Shown here: in pieces, positions 22,312 through 33,462 of the stretch
How the letters are laid out: each line of letters begins with the position of its first letter
Numbering within the stretch: position 1 is the first letter of the stretch
Origin: Diplolepis rosae
Taxonomy: Eukaryota; Arthropoda; Insecta; Hymenoptera; Diplolepididae
DNA length: 64,000 nucleotides
Direction of reading: 5' to 3'
Assembly: GCA_030998225.1 (NCBI GenBank)
Contig: JAPYXD010000045.1
Coordinates: forward strand, 1,178,001-1,242,000
Program-made: the position numbers and the translations under genes
Notes under the pieces: model-generated
Database searches by the model: none
The model's input: only the letters and a program-made list of their open reading frames with translations
What the model was told of the DNA's origin: nothing

Positions 22312-24080
22312 ATGTCTGTGGAAAATAAGAAAGATAATTTAACAACAATAAGTATTACTCGTAGTCAGGCTAAAAACAATCCAAAACTTGCTGAAATTAT
22401 AGAAGACAATAGGAAAAAAGCTTTTGAAATTAAGAAAAAAACAGCTGAAAACCAAGATTCGCAAAACCCAAATACTCCTTCAAATACTAGTGCCTCTACG
22501 TCCCAAAAATTAGAGTTATCAGGAAATACTAATCAAGATACTAGTATAATAATTAGTTCTAGTATACCTCCAAAAGACCGATCAGCTTTAACAGATTCAA
22601 TATTATTCGATAAAAGTATTTTTGATACATCAAATTTAACCGGAAATTCTACTATAGTCGACAAATTTGACCGCACTTTGATCCCAACAAATACTTCAAA
22701 TTATAAAGAACAATTACATTTATCTGAATCCTCAGAAGACTCAGACCGTGAATTAAATTACAAATTTCCAGAAAAATTAGCAGAAGATCCCGAAAAATCA
22801 ATTTCTAACGATCCACAATTATTAGAACCTCTAATTAAACAATAGAAAGAAGAATATTCGCCTATTTCAAATAAAATGACTACCAATAACCCACAAATTA
22901 TAACTGTTGCTCATAATCAAGTAGTATCATTACGAGATGCATTAGAAGTTGTACCAATATTTACAGGAGATAATATATCTCTGGATCAATTTATAGAAGG
23001 ATGTAGAGAAGCAAAAGATATGCTTCCTGCAGGGACAGAATCAAACTTAACTAAATCAAAACAAAGGACAAAGGAGAAGCAAGAAAATGCGTCAGTGGAG
23101 GACAATACAGAAGTGTAGAAGATATTATAGATAGTCTTAAACGCGTTTATTCATTGAATAAATCAGTATATCAATTACAAGGTGAATTAGGTAACATTTA
23201 TCAATGGGATAGTGAGAAAGTAATTTCCTATGCAACTCGTGTTAGGGAACTTGGAGAAAAAATATTAGATGCCCATAAAGCAAATAATAATGATAGAATA
23301 GACGCAAATTTTCAAGCAGCCCTTGACAGCGATATTCGGGATTGTTTTTTAAGAGGATTAAAAACCGAAATTGAATCCAGATTACAAGGTGTACATAATT
23401 TTAAAGATACGGTAAACAACGCTCTAGAGATAGAAAGAAAAATCTCAGCAACTGCAGCACTACGATCCGCACGTACACCATATAGGCAAAAAGAAGATAA
23501 TTTAATAGGACCATCAGAAAAACGAGACAGAAATAGGATAAATATAACTCAGGAAGAAATTTTTTGTCAAATTTGTGGAAGAAGAGGACATACAGCTCCC
23601 ACCTGTAGACAATGGAACCAAATAACCTCAAACTGACAAGGATATTCAAACAATTATGGAAGAAAATTGCAGCCTATAAGAAATCCTCTATATAATAAAA
23701 ATTTTTACGACAGGAATAACCAACGGCAACCTTTTAACAGAGGTCCACAACCGAACGTGAGTCAATGGACCCCCCGCCAAAAAGATATAGGTCAATGGCG
23801 ACCTCAATCATCTGCACCAAACCCAAGTTTATGGCAACAGCAAACAACTAGCAATTTGAATAGAAATAGAGAATTTCAAAATGCTTCAGCGAATTATCCA
23901 AAAATAAATAATAATAAAAATTGTAATTACTGTAAAATAGGTCATACAATTGATGAATGTCGGCGTCGAGCATACAACGAATCGCTTAAACAGCAACAAC
24001 AACCTAAAAGAGCTGAAAAACAGAACCAGGGAAACTCCAGACCCCTCCCCGATCAGGGTGCAATCAGGGAGGCTATTTAA
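22312..24080 (+). pseudogene. gag: gag (LTR element), broken
   Basis: The ATG at 22312 opens a hydrophilic, Ser/Asn-rich N-terminal region that ends at an in-frame TAG (22843-22845). A capsid-like region begins after it (MTTNNPQ at 22876, then VPIFTGDNISLDQFIEGC). It shifts frame at about 23050-23110 and continues with SVYQLQGELGNIYQ and a CFLRGLKTEIE block. Two CCHC knuckles follow: CQICGRRGHTAPTC near 23580 and CNYCKIGHTIDEC near 23925, separated by an in-frame TGA at 23634-23636. The layout is that of a Ty3/Gypsy Gag, which coats genomic RNA and forms the particle. Pol follows in another frame, as expected for frameshift expression. Confidence 0.85.
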
Positions 24081-24163
24081 AACATTTTACAGCACCCACT
24101 TCAAATCAGAATATTATAAATACAAAAATAAATGTACACTCAGACAACCCAATTCCTTCTATT

Positions 24164-25971
24164 ATGGTATCTGCTGATGGTCTAAAAAACCCAGCACGTA
24201 TGATGATAGACACAGGAGCAGGACGAAATTTAATAAAACTAAATATAATTGATCACAACGTGGAAATAAATCAAGATGAAATTTTACGCCTTACAGGTAT
24301 AAATAGTGTACCAGTTTATACATTGGGTCAGATAACTCTCAATATTTTTGGATATCCCACAATTTTTAACTTAATTCCAAATAGTGTACCAGTAGAAGAA
24401 GATGGGGTACTAGGATCCGAATTTTTCACTGACAATGACGTCAATATAAATTATATATCAAAATGTTTAGAAATACAAAATAATAAATATCCATTTCGAA
24501 ATCCGGAGACCATAATTTTGCCAGCAAGATCAATTTCAACTCTTTGTATCCGAATTTCAAATACAAATCAAAAAGAAGGATTTATACCTTTACTTAATTT
24601 GAAAAAAGGAATATATGCAGGAAATGCTATTGTCAAAAATCATGGTGGAAAAGCCTATATAAAAGTAGCAAACATACTTTCTATACCTATAGAAATAGAA
24701 ACTCCTATAGTTATGCTAGAAGATTTTGAAGAAATCACAATGAGTAGTACTTTAGTTAAATCAACTACAAATCAAATTAACACTTTTACGAACAAGAATC
24801 ATAACAAATCCCCTGAAGAATTAATAGACAAATTTATAAATTCTAGTGACACAGAACAAATAATATCTCAATTTTATAAAATCACAGGAGAAAATAGAAT
24901 TAAAATAATCAAAGAATTACTTCGTTTAGATCACTTGAATCAAGAAGAGTTCGATCATGTAACAAAATTAATTATTAAACATTCAGATAGATTCCAAATA
25001 CCAGATGAACCTTTAGAACCAACTAATGCTGCTATGCATTCAATTCCTACAGTAGATGAACGACCAATTTTCTCAAAACAATATAGATTTCCACCAGCAC
25101 ACAAAGAAGAAATCACTAAACAAGTTAATGAACTTCTAAAAACTAAAATAATTAAGCCTTCTCAATCACCGTATAATACACCAGTATTTATTGTACCTAA
25201 AAAACTAGATTCACATGGTCAAAGAAAGTGGAGAATGGTTTTAGATTTCAGGAAATTAAATGACAAAACGATCGGAGACTCCTATCCATTACCAAACATA
25301 ATAGACATTTTAGATCAATTAGGAAACGCACGATATTTTTCAGTCTTTGATTTAGCCACTGGATTCCATCATATCCCCATGGATCCTAAAGATTCACATA
25401 AAACAGCTTTTTCAACTCCATTTGGACACTACGAATTTGATAGAATGCCCTTTGGATTAAAAAATGCGCCAGCGACATTCCAAAGACTTATGGATATAGT
25501 ATTAACGGGATTACAAGGAACCGAACTTTTTGTTTATTTAGATGATATTTTTCCATATGCAGATACATTAGAAGAACATGAAGCAAAATTTGATGAACTT
25601 ATGAATCGACTTAGAAAAAGTAACTTACATTTACAACCTGATAAATGTGAATTCCTCAGACCTGAGGTAGCTTATTAAGGACACATTATAGACAAAAACG
25701 GAGTTAGACCCGACCCTAAAAAAATAAAATCTGTACAAGAATTTCCAAGACCAAAAAATGAGAAGAATATTAAACAATTTTTAGGTTTAGCCGGTTATTA
25801 CAGAAGATTTATTGAACATTTCTCTAAAATTGCGAGTCCCTTGACAGAACTTTTAAAACAGGATACACCTTTTGTTTGGACTGAAAAACAACAAGTAGCT
25901 TTTGATATATTAAAACAAAAGTAGTACATATTAATCGACTAAAACGTGCTCGATTAAATAAAGCAGACTAA
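24164..25971 (+). pseudogene. pol: pol (LTR element): protease and RT, RNase H/integrase mostly deleted
   Basis: The protease active site DTGA lies near 24209. The RT core runs from about 25050, with FDLATGFHHIPM near 25350 and catalytic YLDD at 25535-25546. A TAA at 25676-25678 interrupts the frame. The same frame then continues through the RT thumb and connection (QFLGLAGYYRRFIEHF) into the first residues of RNase H at about 25920. There it joins, out of frame, to a VVHINRLKRA tail that normally ends integrase, with a stop at 25969-25971. About 2 kb that should encode the RNase H and integrase catalytic domains is absent. This copy cannot complete reverse transcription or integrate unaided. 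The RT motifs are Ty3/Gypsy, near the errantivirus-type lineage. Confidence 0.9.
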
Positions 25972-26002
25972 ATTGGAAACTACTTTCAGATATCGTTCCT
26001 CA

Positions 26003-26284
26003 ATGGATCCCATCCATCGAAAAAGAATAGATAAATATTGCGATCTTCTTGTCAACAACATAGATATAGTAACAATTTGGCCTTTCCTAATAAGAAATAA
26101 AATCTTTAACCGAGATGATCATAATATTCCACTATGGCTTTATGATATAACAAATCCATCAACTATAGAAGACATAATACTCGCAATAAAAACTCGTGGT
26201 CCACTTGCATACCACAATTTTATACTAAGTTTACGACAATCTGGACAAGGATTATTAGCAGAAATTTTGGATCTCATTGAATAA
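26003..26284 (+). CDS. CARD-domain protein (accessory ORF of the LTR element)
   Basis: The frame is open from 25973. The first ATG is 26003, giving 93 residues that are almost entirely one caspase recruitment domain. Features I recognise: an N-terminal HRKRIDKY helix, a hydrophobic LLVNNIDIVTIWPFLI helix pair, and the near-diagnostic TRGPLAYHNFILSLRQSG segment followed by LLAEILDL. In cells, CARDs pair with other CARDs in apoptosome and inflammasome-like complexes; in insects the initiator caspase Dronc and the adaptor Dark carry them. A CARD alone, with no enzymatic domain, could act as a decoy or nucleator; this is inference. It sits between pol and env1, and a possible acceptor (CTACTTTCAG) ends at 25989. 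The frame is intact. The domain assignment rests on pattern recognition only. Confidence 0.75.
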   Translation: MDPIHRKRIDKYCDLLVNNIDIVTIWPFLIRNKIFNRDDHNIPLWLYDITNPSTIEDIILAIKTRGPLAYHNFILSLRQSGQGLLAEILDLIE

Positions 26285-26402
26285 GTATTGAAAAAGTATT
26301 TATTATACCCAATACAAATAAGAATAACAAATCAGTGAACAAATAAATTTTATTTCTGAAAATGAATAAAAATTTGTTAACTAGAAAAATCCTTTTCTAG
26401 AC

Positions 26403-28415
26403 ATGGGGTCCGGAAAGAAAAAACTGACAACCTTAGTCATGCTGATATTAATGACAACAACTGTAGAAGCAATCATCGGATACGACTGTGGATCCAATCA
26501 ACTTAATTTAACAACACTGTCTCTTCTTGAGGTGGGAGAATGTGATATACCTGAACCTGAATTACACTTAGAAACAACTTACATTCAACTTTTACAAATA
26601 AGTGATTTCACACTCACCCAAGTAAGACAATGCAAGATCGAAATTAGACGTACTATATCTTACTGTGGAATGCATTCACATATTTCAGCAGTAACTAATG
26701 GACAAAGTGAATATATACATGAAATTTCGCACCAACAATGTGATACACTACACTCATCAGGTACAATATCCCTGGGCCAAAACCTACAAATCTCAAATTT
26801 AAAAATTAATCAAACATCTTATCACAGCGTACTACTAGCCGGATCTTTGGCTATGAATGGAGATTGCTCTGGAACTCAATATTCAGATCCTTTTGGAACG
26901 TGGAATAACGTAATCGTTCAAGGCATATTAAAAATCACACTTCAAGAATACTATGCTAACGTGAATTTAAATACAGATAAAATACACTTACGGTCAGGAA
27001 TAACATGTTCGCTTTCAGAATCCTATTGTGTCGACATGGAAGGAGGACAAACTTTTTGGAATCCTCTGCCTGATGACATTTGCAATTTTAATAAATATGA
27101 AATATTTTATGAAGGTTACGCAAATAAAACTCAAGATAATGAAACACAAAGCCCAAACATATTATATTCACTTACAACTCAAGACATAACTTTCGTTTTA
27201 ACACAAAAAGCAAAAAATCCAGTCTGTAATCTTTTAATGATTAGAACTGAACATCCAAAATTATTAATACTTGAAATCACACCAGGATCCTCAACGCTTC
27301 TAAACAAGAAACCACTTGTCCAAAATATGGATTTATTTACATACATCAATTCAAAATTTGTATATATTGAACGACACATTCGTAATGAAGTGAACAAACT
27401 ATATCATCATGTTTTAACTTAAAAATGTAAATTAGAGCAACAAGTTTTTAAAAATACCTTAATTTTAGCTACTCAAGCTCCTGATGAATTTGCTTATCAT
27501 TTAATGAAAGGTCCAGGTTACATGTCAATAATTGCAGGAGAAGTTGTGCATATAATTAAATGCATCCCAATTAAGGTTAAATATCGCAAAACAGAAGAAT
27601 GTTATCTACACCTACCAATCTATAGAGGAAATCAGACTTCTTTTATTACACCAAGAACTCACATCTTAACTAACAAAGGCACTCAAACAAGTTGTAACTC
27701 TTTTGTTCCAATTATGTATTTTTTGGGAAATGCTTGGTATAAATTAATTCCAAATCCAATCGAATCTTTACCCCCAGAAATAATGAAACCTTTGACAAAA
27801 CCCACATGGCGATATACAAATCCGGCTCATCTTGCAACAAGCGGAATATATTCTCAATCGGATTTAAACAAACTGCGCGATCACATAATGTTTCCCGCGG
27901 AAAAACCGATGGTTCTCAACACATTAGCTCGCGGAATCATGGTTCAATCCACTCTAAATCAAGGAATCTCGTTAATGAATCTTTTAGATGAGGAAACTAT
28001 TGAAAAAATTGCTCACTCAACTTGGACAAAAATATGGACAGTATTCTCGAATTTTGGCACAGTTAGCGCAGGATTTATAGGAGTAATCATTATCATAAGG
28101 GGCATTAAAATAATAATTGATACCATAATTCACGGTTATGCACTTTACACTGTTTTTGGCTGGTAATTTCACTTAATATGAGCTATTTGGGACTCCGTAA
28201 CTAACCTTCTATTACATTTAGGTAGAGAAAACCAAAGGACACAGGACCAACAACAAGAACCACTTGATACGAATCCTTCAGCACCCGATATATCTACACA
28301 TTTACTTGAAGAAAACATTAAAACAGGTAAACAAAAGAAAAACGAAACCACCAGCCTATATCCACACAGTGAACTAACAGAACTATATAATATACCTCAA
28401 ACTTTTCTCTTTTAA
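26403..28415 (+). pseudogene. env: env1, chuvirus-type glycoprotein, interrupted by stops
   Basis: An acceptor (CCTTTTCTAG) ends at 26400 and the ATG is 26403. A signal peptide (TLVMLILMTTTVEA) is followed by a Cys-rich ectodomain opening IIGYDC, with CGMHSH near 26665 and several NxT/S sites. The frame stops at 27420-27422 and reads on in the same frame from 27423. It reaches a transmembrane segment (GFIGVIIIIRGIKIII, near 28070) and stops at 28164-28166 and 28179-28181. A same-frame tail follows with an LYP motif, ending at 28415. The Cys pattern is what I associate with glycoproteins of chuviruses and the insect retroelements that captured them, thought to be class III fusogens. It is broken by three nonsense codons in this copy. 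Confidence 0.7.
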
Positions 28416-28448
28416 AAAAGTAATCAGCATGAACTACTCTTATAAATT

Positions 28449-29122
28449 AAAAAAAGGATAAGAAAAATGGATTACTTTTTGAAATCACTGCAGAGTATAA
28501 AAAACAAGAAGTAACTGGGCTGGGATATGATCCTGAACTAACAAAGCAGCATGTTACAGAAACATTATTGAAAATGATACCAGAAATAGAAGCCCAAGTC
28601 TCCAATTCCTATCAATCCTTCCAGTTAAATGCCTTTAAAGAATTACAAAATACTTGTAAAAAATTCCGAATCTCAAAACCACAAATGTTAACTTTCCGTA
28701 TCAAATATTCAAATACATCCTCAACCTATATGAGCATTTGTACAACTGATCAAATGAAAGAAAGTGGAATTGGTAGCACACCAAAACAAGCAAAAGACCA
28801 GGCAGCTTGTAAACTCATTCATTCTATACTTAAGAAAATAGAAACAGAAAGAGCTAGTAATCTTCAAAATGACTTTCAAAATTTGACTGTAAATTTAGAA
28901 TCCAATTCTTTAAAAACCAATCCACTTTCACAATCAAACAAAAATGGACGTTCTAATATAAAACAAATAAATAATCTGCCCTTCAAAAAAAGAATTAGAT
29001 ATAACTTACCAATCCACCCAATTCCTCAACCTTCAACCTCATACAACCAATCACCTACAAATTCCTATAAAAAGTGCATGAAATGTGGGTTTAGACCATC
29101 AAATCCTTATTACAATTGTTAG
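28449..29122 (+). CDS. dsRNA-binding-domain protein 1 (accessory ORF)
   Basis: The frame is open from about 28449. The first in-frame ATG is 28574, but an ATG at 28429 joins it only across a probable frameshift in the A-rich stretch 28450-28467, so the N-terminus is uncertain. A canonical double-stranded RNA-binding domain follows. Helix 1 is FKELQNTCKKFRI, the three-strand region is LTFRIKYSN...MSICTT, and helix 2 is GIGSTPKQAKDQAACKLI, which carries the KQAK-type dsRNA contact loop. The C-terminus is basic and Asn-rich and ends with a CMKCGF...YNC cysteine pair. dsRBDs bind duplex RNA without sequence preference and occur in RNAi cofactors and in several viral RNAi suppressors. It lies between the two env genes. 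Confidence 0.7.
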
Positions 29123-29247
29123 ACGATAAGCATGAATCTCTTACGCACGCAACTTTTATTTTAGTTTTAATTTTTAATAGCATGGTATATGTGTGTAATT
29201 ATGACTACTAATCTAATTCTTTACTTTTGTTTAGTTAATCTCTCTGC

Positions 29248-30969
29248 ATGCTGTCACCAATAAAAATGATGGTAAAAAGACCCTTTTATTCTAGGAACTC
29301 GAGAAGCGACATGTTGAGGATTTGTACTCTCATCATAATCATCAAATTAAATCCTATACAATCTTATGAAGCTGACAATTTCATTATAACTTCTATCTCA
29401 AACGCTTCTAGTATTTATTACGAGCCATTAGACAATATAACTTTTACCTCTGGCAGCTGGCATCTTCTTTCTTATATCAATATATTAAGCTTTTTGAATT
29501 TTGGATACGAAATACTTGACACTTTCAAAGAACTGACTGTCCATTGTCAAAATAACTGCATTCTCAACGAAATAACAGCACAAATAATAATTAAAGAAAG
29601 AAAAATAAAATCAGTTTTAAACGAAATTTGTTTAATTCTAGAAAATACTGTCGACATCACATTGAAAGATGATTTTCAAAATTTTAAAACAGCACTTATC
29701 AAAATGCAAAAGTCGGATAATTCTACCTTTGACTGGTACGAAAAACAGATTTATATTTTTCCTTCTATTCTAACAGATACTTGTAAAAAAATCATCCATG
29801 CCCAAAACACAATTGCTAGATTTAAAAACTGGCATCTAAAGTTTCCAAATTCAACAGATTCCTTGTACGAAATGTTCGAAGTATCATGGATAACTAACAT
29901 CAGACGCTACACACCATTATATTCTCAGTATACAACAGCTATCAACTAATTTAGCTTTTGCAATTAATGGTAATTGGCATCCTACTCTACTGTCTTTAAT
30001 CCCTTTCAATTCAATCAAGAATCTAGCATCCAAAAGTTCTCCATACCAAACTGCAAACGACCTCACTCTTTCTGAACTTCTAATATTTGCTAAAGTCCAA
30101 CTTTTCTTTTATGAGAAGAAATTAGTTATCTCACTCTCTCTTCCATTTATATCAGAAAAAAATATCAAATATTCAAACCCTATTCAATCCCTATTTATCA
30201 CACATTTAATTCAGACTTGACTACATCCATTTTTATCAAATCTAAAATTTCCTATTTGGCACTTTCAAATGACAAACAAACTTATTTTACCTTCGACGAT
30301 TATCTCTATGATACCTGTCATTCAACACAAATTGGAAAAATTTGTACTTTCACTCCCCCTGAATGGAGCACATTAAACAACCAAATTTGTGAAACAGCAC
30401 TCCTTACAGAAAATAAACTATATCAGTGCCAATTCTATCTAAAAATAACTAATAACATCCAATGGACTCCACTTAAATTTTATCAAGGATGGTTATACTC
30501 CACTCCTTTTCCTACAAAAATTCGAATCCATTGTCCACAAAAAATTTCCACTCAGATTACTGTCAATAACGCTGGTATTTTACAAACACAATCCGATTGC
30601 ATCATTGAAGCAAATAATTTAGTCTTGCCACAGATTAACACAAAATAAAAATCTCTTCTAAAAATTACCCCCACTACAGGCTATTCAACTTCACTACATA
30701 AAATTGCCCCTAATCTTTACAACTTATCATTAAACTCAAATCCACTACTCAAAAATTTATTCAGTTCTTGGAATAATAATGAAATTATTTCACTATCTAC
30801 CCTTGAACAACAATTATTTACATTTCTTCAGTTTCAAAAGTCTTATAATAAAAGAACAGAAATCAGCAAGCGCTTTGAAACATTATCTTTTTACATTTTT
30901 ATAGTAACAATTGTATTGTTAACTGTCACATTCACTTTTTCCTTCGTCTTCTTCTTCTCCTCATGGTAA
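29248..30969 (+). pseudogene. env: env2, errantivirus/baculovirus F-type glycoprotein, broken
   Basis: A pyrimidine-rich acceptor (TTACTTTTGTTTAG) ends at 29234 and the ATG is 29248. A hydrophobic signal (ICTLIIII) precedes an ectodomain with a GSWHLLSYINIL block and a C...NNC pair. The reading leaves this frame at about 29940. It continues one frame over (NGNWHPTLLSLIPF near 29970, VISLSLPFI near 30135) and returns to the first frame by about 30217. An in-frame TAA stands at 30646-30648. The end has a long hydrophobic membrane anchor (YIFIVTIVLLTVTFTF, about 30890-30940) and stops at 30969. The HP..L and SL.LPF blocks are typical of insect errantivirus Env proteins. No clear furin site. It is unrelated to env1 in its Cys pattern. 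Confidence 0.6.
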
Positions 30970-31047
30970 AAACTATAAACAAATAATAAAAATTCAAAAA
31001 CAAATTCATAAATGAATCAATTTCTATTTTCGATTATATTTACCTGT

Positions 31048-32051
31048 TCAAGTACAGAATTTACGACTAAATCGCATTCTGTCAACCTTAACTATCACTT
31101 CCATTCCACCTTCGTCCAATTGTTTTTTAACCTCAGCTGCTCTACGGTAACGCCAAGAACGGTCAAAACCAGCCCACAGCCAAGGCAATTGAACACGTAT
31201 ACCATTGTTCAAAACCAAAAATTTAGGCGACAATAAAACTCGTTTGTCATCATTGTCATACCTAACGCGATCACTATCAACCTGCAATAAACAATTCAAA
31301 TATATTCTTTCATCTATTGTTATAAAAAAAAAATTAAAAATTAATAAAAATATATATATATAAAAATGCTTACCAGCACAAGAAGACGCTCTTCATTAAA
31401 ATGACAAAACCTTTCACTTATTTTAAATACACCAGACGGTTGCGAATGGTACTCAGAAATTACTTGAGCTCTTAACATTTCCTGTTGTGCCAAAGGAAAA
31501 TCAGCCCACCATCCGGGACCATGATGGTTTACACCTTCAACAATCCTTATTTTAAAAATGTTGAAATGTGTCACTTCCTTCCATATATCATGAGACCATT
31601 GTCTCAACTCATATCGAGGCATTTGATTCACATCCTCAAATGAATCGCGTATATTCTCTGTCTGAACAACAGAGTCTTCAATTGGAGAAACAACTTCATT
31701 ATCCTTAGCATTTCTATTTTCACTAATAGATTCATCAACATCCATATGCACAGCACTTACACTTTCTTCAACACTTTTCTCTTGTCCTTCATTCAGATTA
31801 AAAAGTATTGACTCATCAAGAGTCTCGCCGTCTTTTTCCGACTCCCCAAAGAACGTTCGATCTAAATCAACCCAAAAGTCACTATCTACACACACTTCAC
31901 TATTTTCCCCGCTTTCGCAAAACCTCAAACTAGACTCTGGAACCTCAAAATCAATCAAAGAATCAAAATTAAAATCATCCGACGATAAAAACTCGTTTCC
32001 GAAAAATTCCGAAAACTCATTTGCAACATTTTCCTTCTGAAACGATTCCAT
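31048..32051 (-). CDS. Antisense two-exon gene inside the LTR element
   Basis: On the minus strand an ATG at 32051 opens exon 1, coding to 31374 (226 codons). A donor GTAAGC begins at 31373. A 92-nt AT-rich intron ends with TTTATTGCAG at 31282, and exon 2 runs 31281-31048 in phase 0 (77 codons and stop). No stop or frameshift interrupts either exon. Roughly the first 140 residues are acidic and Ser/Asp/Glu-rich. The rest, spanning the splice junction, looks globular with many Trp, Arg and hydrophobic residues (HHGPGWWADFPLAQ; LPWLWAGFDRSWRYRR). I do not recognise a family. An acidic head plus a folded basic part would suit a transcription regulator, but that is speculation. It lies opposite to every other gene in the element. 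Confidence 0.6.
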
Positions 32052-32392
32052 GTTTTACTCAAAGGATCTAAACTTCGACTAACACTCTTCTCACTCTCAA
32101 AGTTAACCCTTTCGAGCTTCATTTCTCCAAAACTTTCCCTATTTTTACTTCTAATACATAAAAACACACAAACCTCTTGACTTAAACCCTTCTAAAATTT
32201 TGTCAAAAAAAAACGACAACCTTAGAAACTCCAATTATCACACTGTGAATAACTTTCAAAAAGAGGATGCCTCCCAACCAACGCCATAAATCCTAGAAGC
32301 AGTAAAATCATAAATCAGTAAACTTTTTTCACTCAGACTAGTAACTTGCCTATAACCAAAAATTTTCTCTCTTTCTATCATTTTTTAGAATC

Positions 32393-32782
32393 ATGAAACC
32401 TCTTCAAGAAATACCTGAAAACGAGAAATCTTTCGACGGTATTTGCTTAGAACATCACCCAGAAACTTATGACATACTATTCATCACCAAATGTTTCAAA
32501 TTAGACGAAAATACACCATTGATCTATGTAAAATCAACTCACTCGGCAATGCGTATTTGTGAATATTGTTACCTCAAATTGTCAGATTATGAAAAAGAAA
32601 GCTATGAACGTCGAAGCACTTGGCATTCAATCGGACAAATACGCCGATTTAATACAGTCTGTTTCTTTTGTAACATCAAAATAATATCCATTTGCTGTAC
32701 AGCCTTTCAATGTACTCAATGCATCGATAAGTTCCTAGACAATCAGAATCTCATACAAAGTGGAATAGAAATTGAAATTTGA
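32393..32782 (+). CDS. Cys-rich small protein A (accessory ORF)
   Basis: An acceptor (TTCTATCATTTTTTAG) ends at 32388 and the ATG follows at 32393. The 129-residue product has an N-terminal Cys/His patch (ICLEHH), then CEYC near residue 56, CFFC near residue 90 and a CCTAFQCTQC cluster near residue 100. The spacing suggests two or more zinc sites of ribbon or RING-like type. No signal peptide or membrane segment is seen. It is paralogous to protein B just downstream: both share a CxxCY..L block with acidic follow-up and paired CxxC motifs. The function is unknown to me. The frame is intact. Confidence 0.6.
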   Translation: MKPLQEIPENEKSFDGICLEHHPETYDILFITKCFKLDENTPLIYVKSTHSAMRICEYCYLKLSDYEKESYERRSTWHSIGQIRRFNTVCFFCNIKIISICCTAFQCTQCIDKFLDNQNLIQSGIEIEI

Positions 32783-32982
32783 CACTATTTAAAATCTTAG
32801 TACGCATGTATAGCAAAAGGGAAATAGGGAAAATTATTTGTCATATGTATCACGCATGAATCCAAATAATAAATAATTCGCAGATGATTTTCCTTATTAA
32901 TGGCATGACTATTGAAAGCATACTTTGGTATGCCCAAAATATTAAAAATAAAACAATTTTTTTTATATCTCCTCGCAGGAAA

Positions 32983-33462
32983 ATGCTGCCAACTGAGACG
33001 ACTGCTCCCAAAATTGCACGAAAAAACAAAACAAATCTATTGAACTATTATTCTACATTCTTACATAGTTTATACATGAATTATTTTTGTTGCATTAAAA
33101 TACATGCAGATGAACAAGTATTATTCAATCCAATACTAGGAAGACCGTTATGCGTTGACTGCTATTTTTTAATAACTGACGACGAACGCGATAATATTTG
33201 TGAACTTACGGACAGATGTACGCCATTCAGCAATTTATCAGATACCAATTGTCATGCTTGCGACAAACCAGTATATTTTTTTAGACAAAGAGCAGATAAT
33301 TGCGAGAATTGTAGAGCTTTTATTGATTTCAAACTAAGTGTAGAAGATCCAAATTCACATGTAGTACAGCAGTCGTTTATAGAATCCGATTCAGAATCGG
33401 ATTCGGAACCTAATGAGGTCGATTATGATTCTGAAGCTTCAACAATAATCTTCGAAAATTGA
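32983..33462 (+). CDS. Cys-rich small protein B (accessory ORF)
   Basis: The frame is open from 32884, but a good acceptor (TTTTTATATCTCCTCGCAG) ends at 32978, so the ATG at 32983 is the likelier start (159 residues). Cys pairs stand at FCCIKIHADE, CVDCYFLITDDERD, NCHACDK and NCENC, matching those of protein A in order. The C-terminus is strongly acidic (ESDSESDSEPNE). The pair looks like a tandem duplication within the element. Zinc binding is inferred from the Cys pairs; the role is unknown. The frame is intact. Confidence 0.6.
   Translation: MLPTETTAPKIARKNKTNLLNYYSTFLHSLYMNYFCCIKIHADEQVLFNPILGRPLCVDCYFLITDDERDNICELTDRCTPFSNLSDTNCHACDKPVYFFRQRADNCENCRAFIDFKLSVEDPNSHVVQQSFIESDSESDSEPNEVDYDSEASTIIFEN

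Noticed and set aside
31012..31236. Plus-strand frame of 74 codons
   Set aside because: Opposes exon 2 of the antisense gene, which has matched splice sites and better composition.
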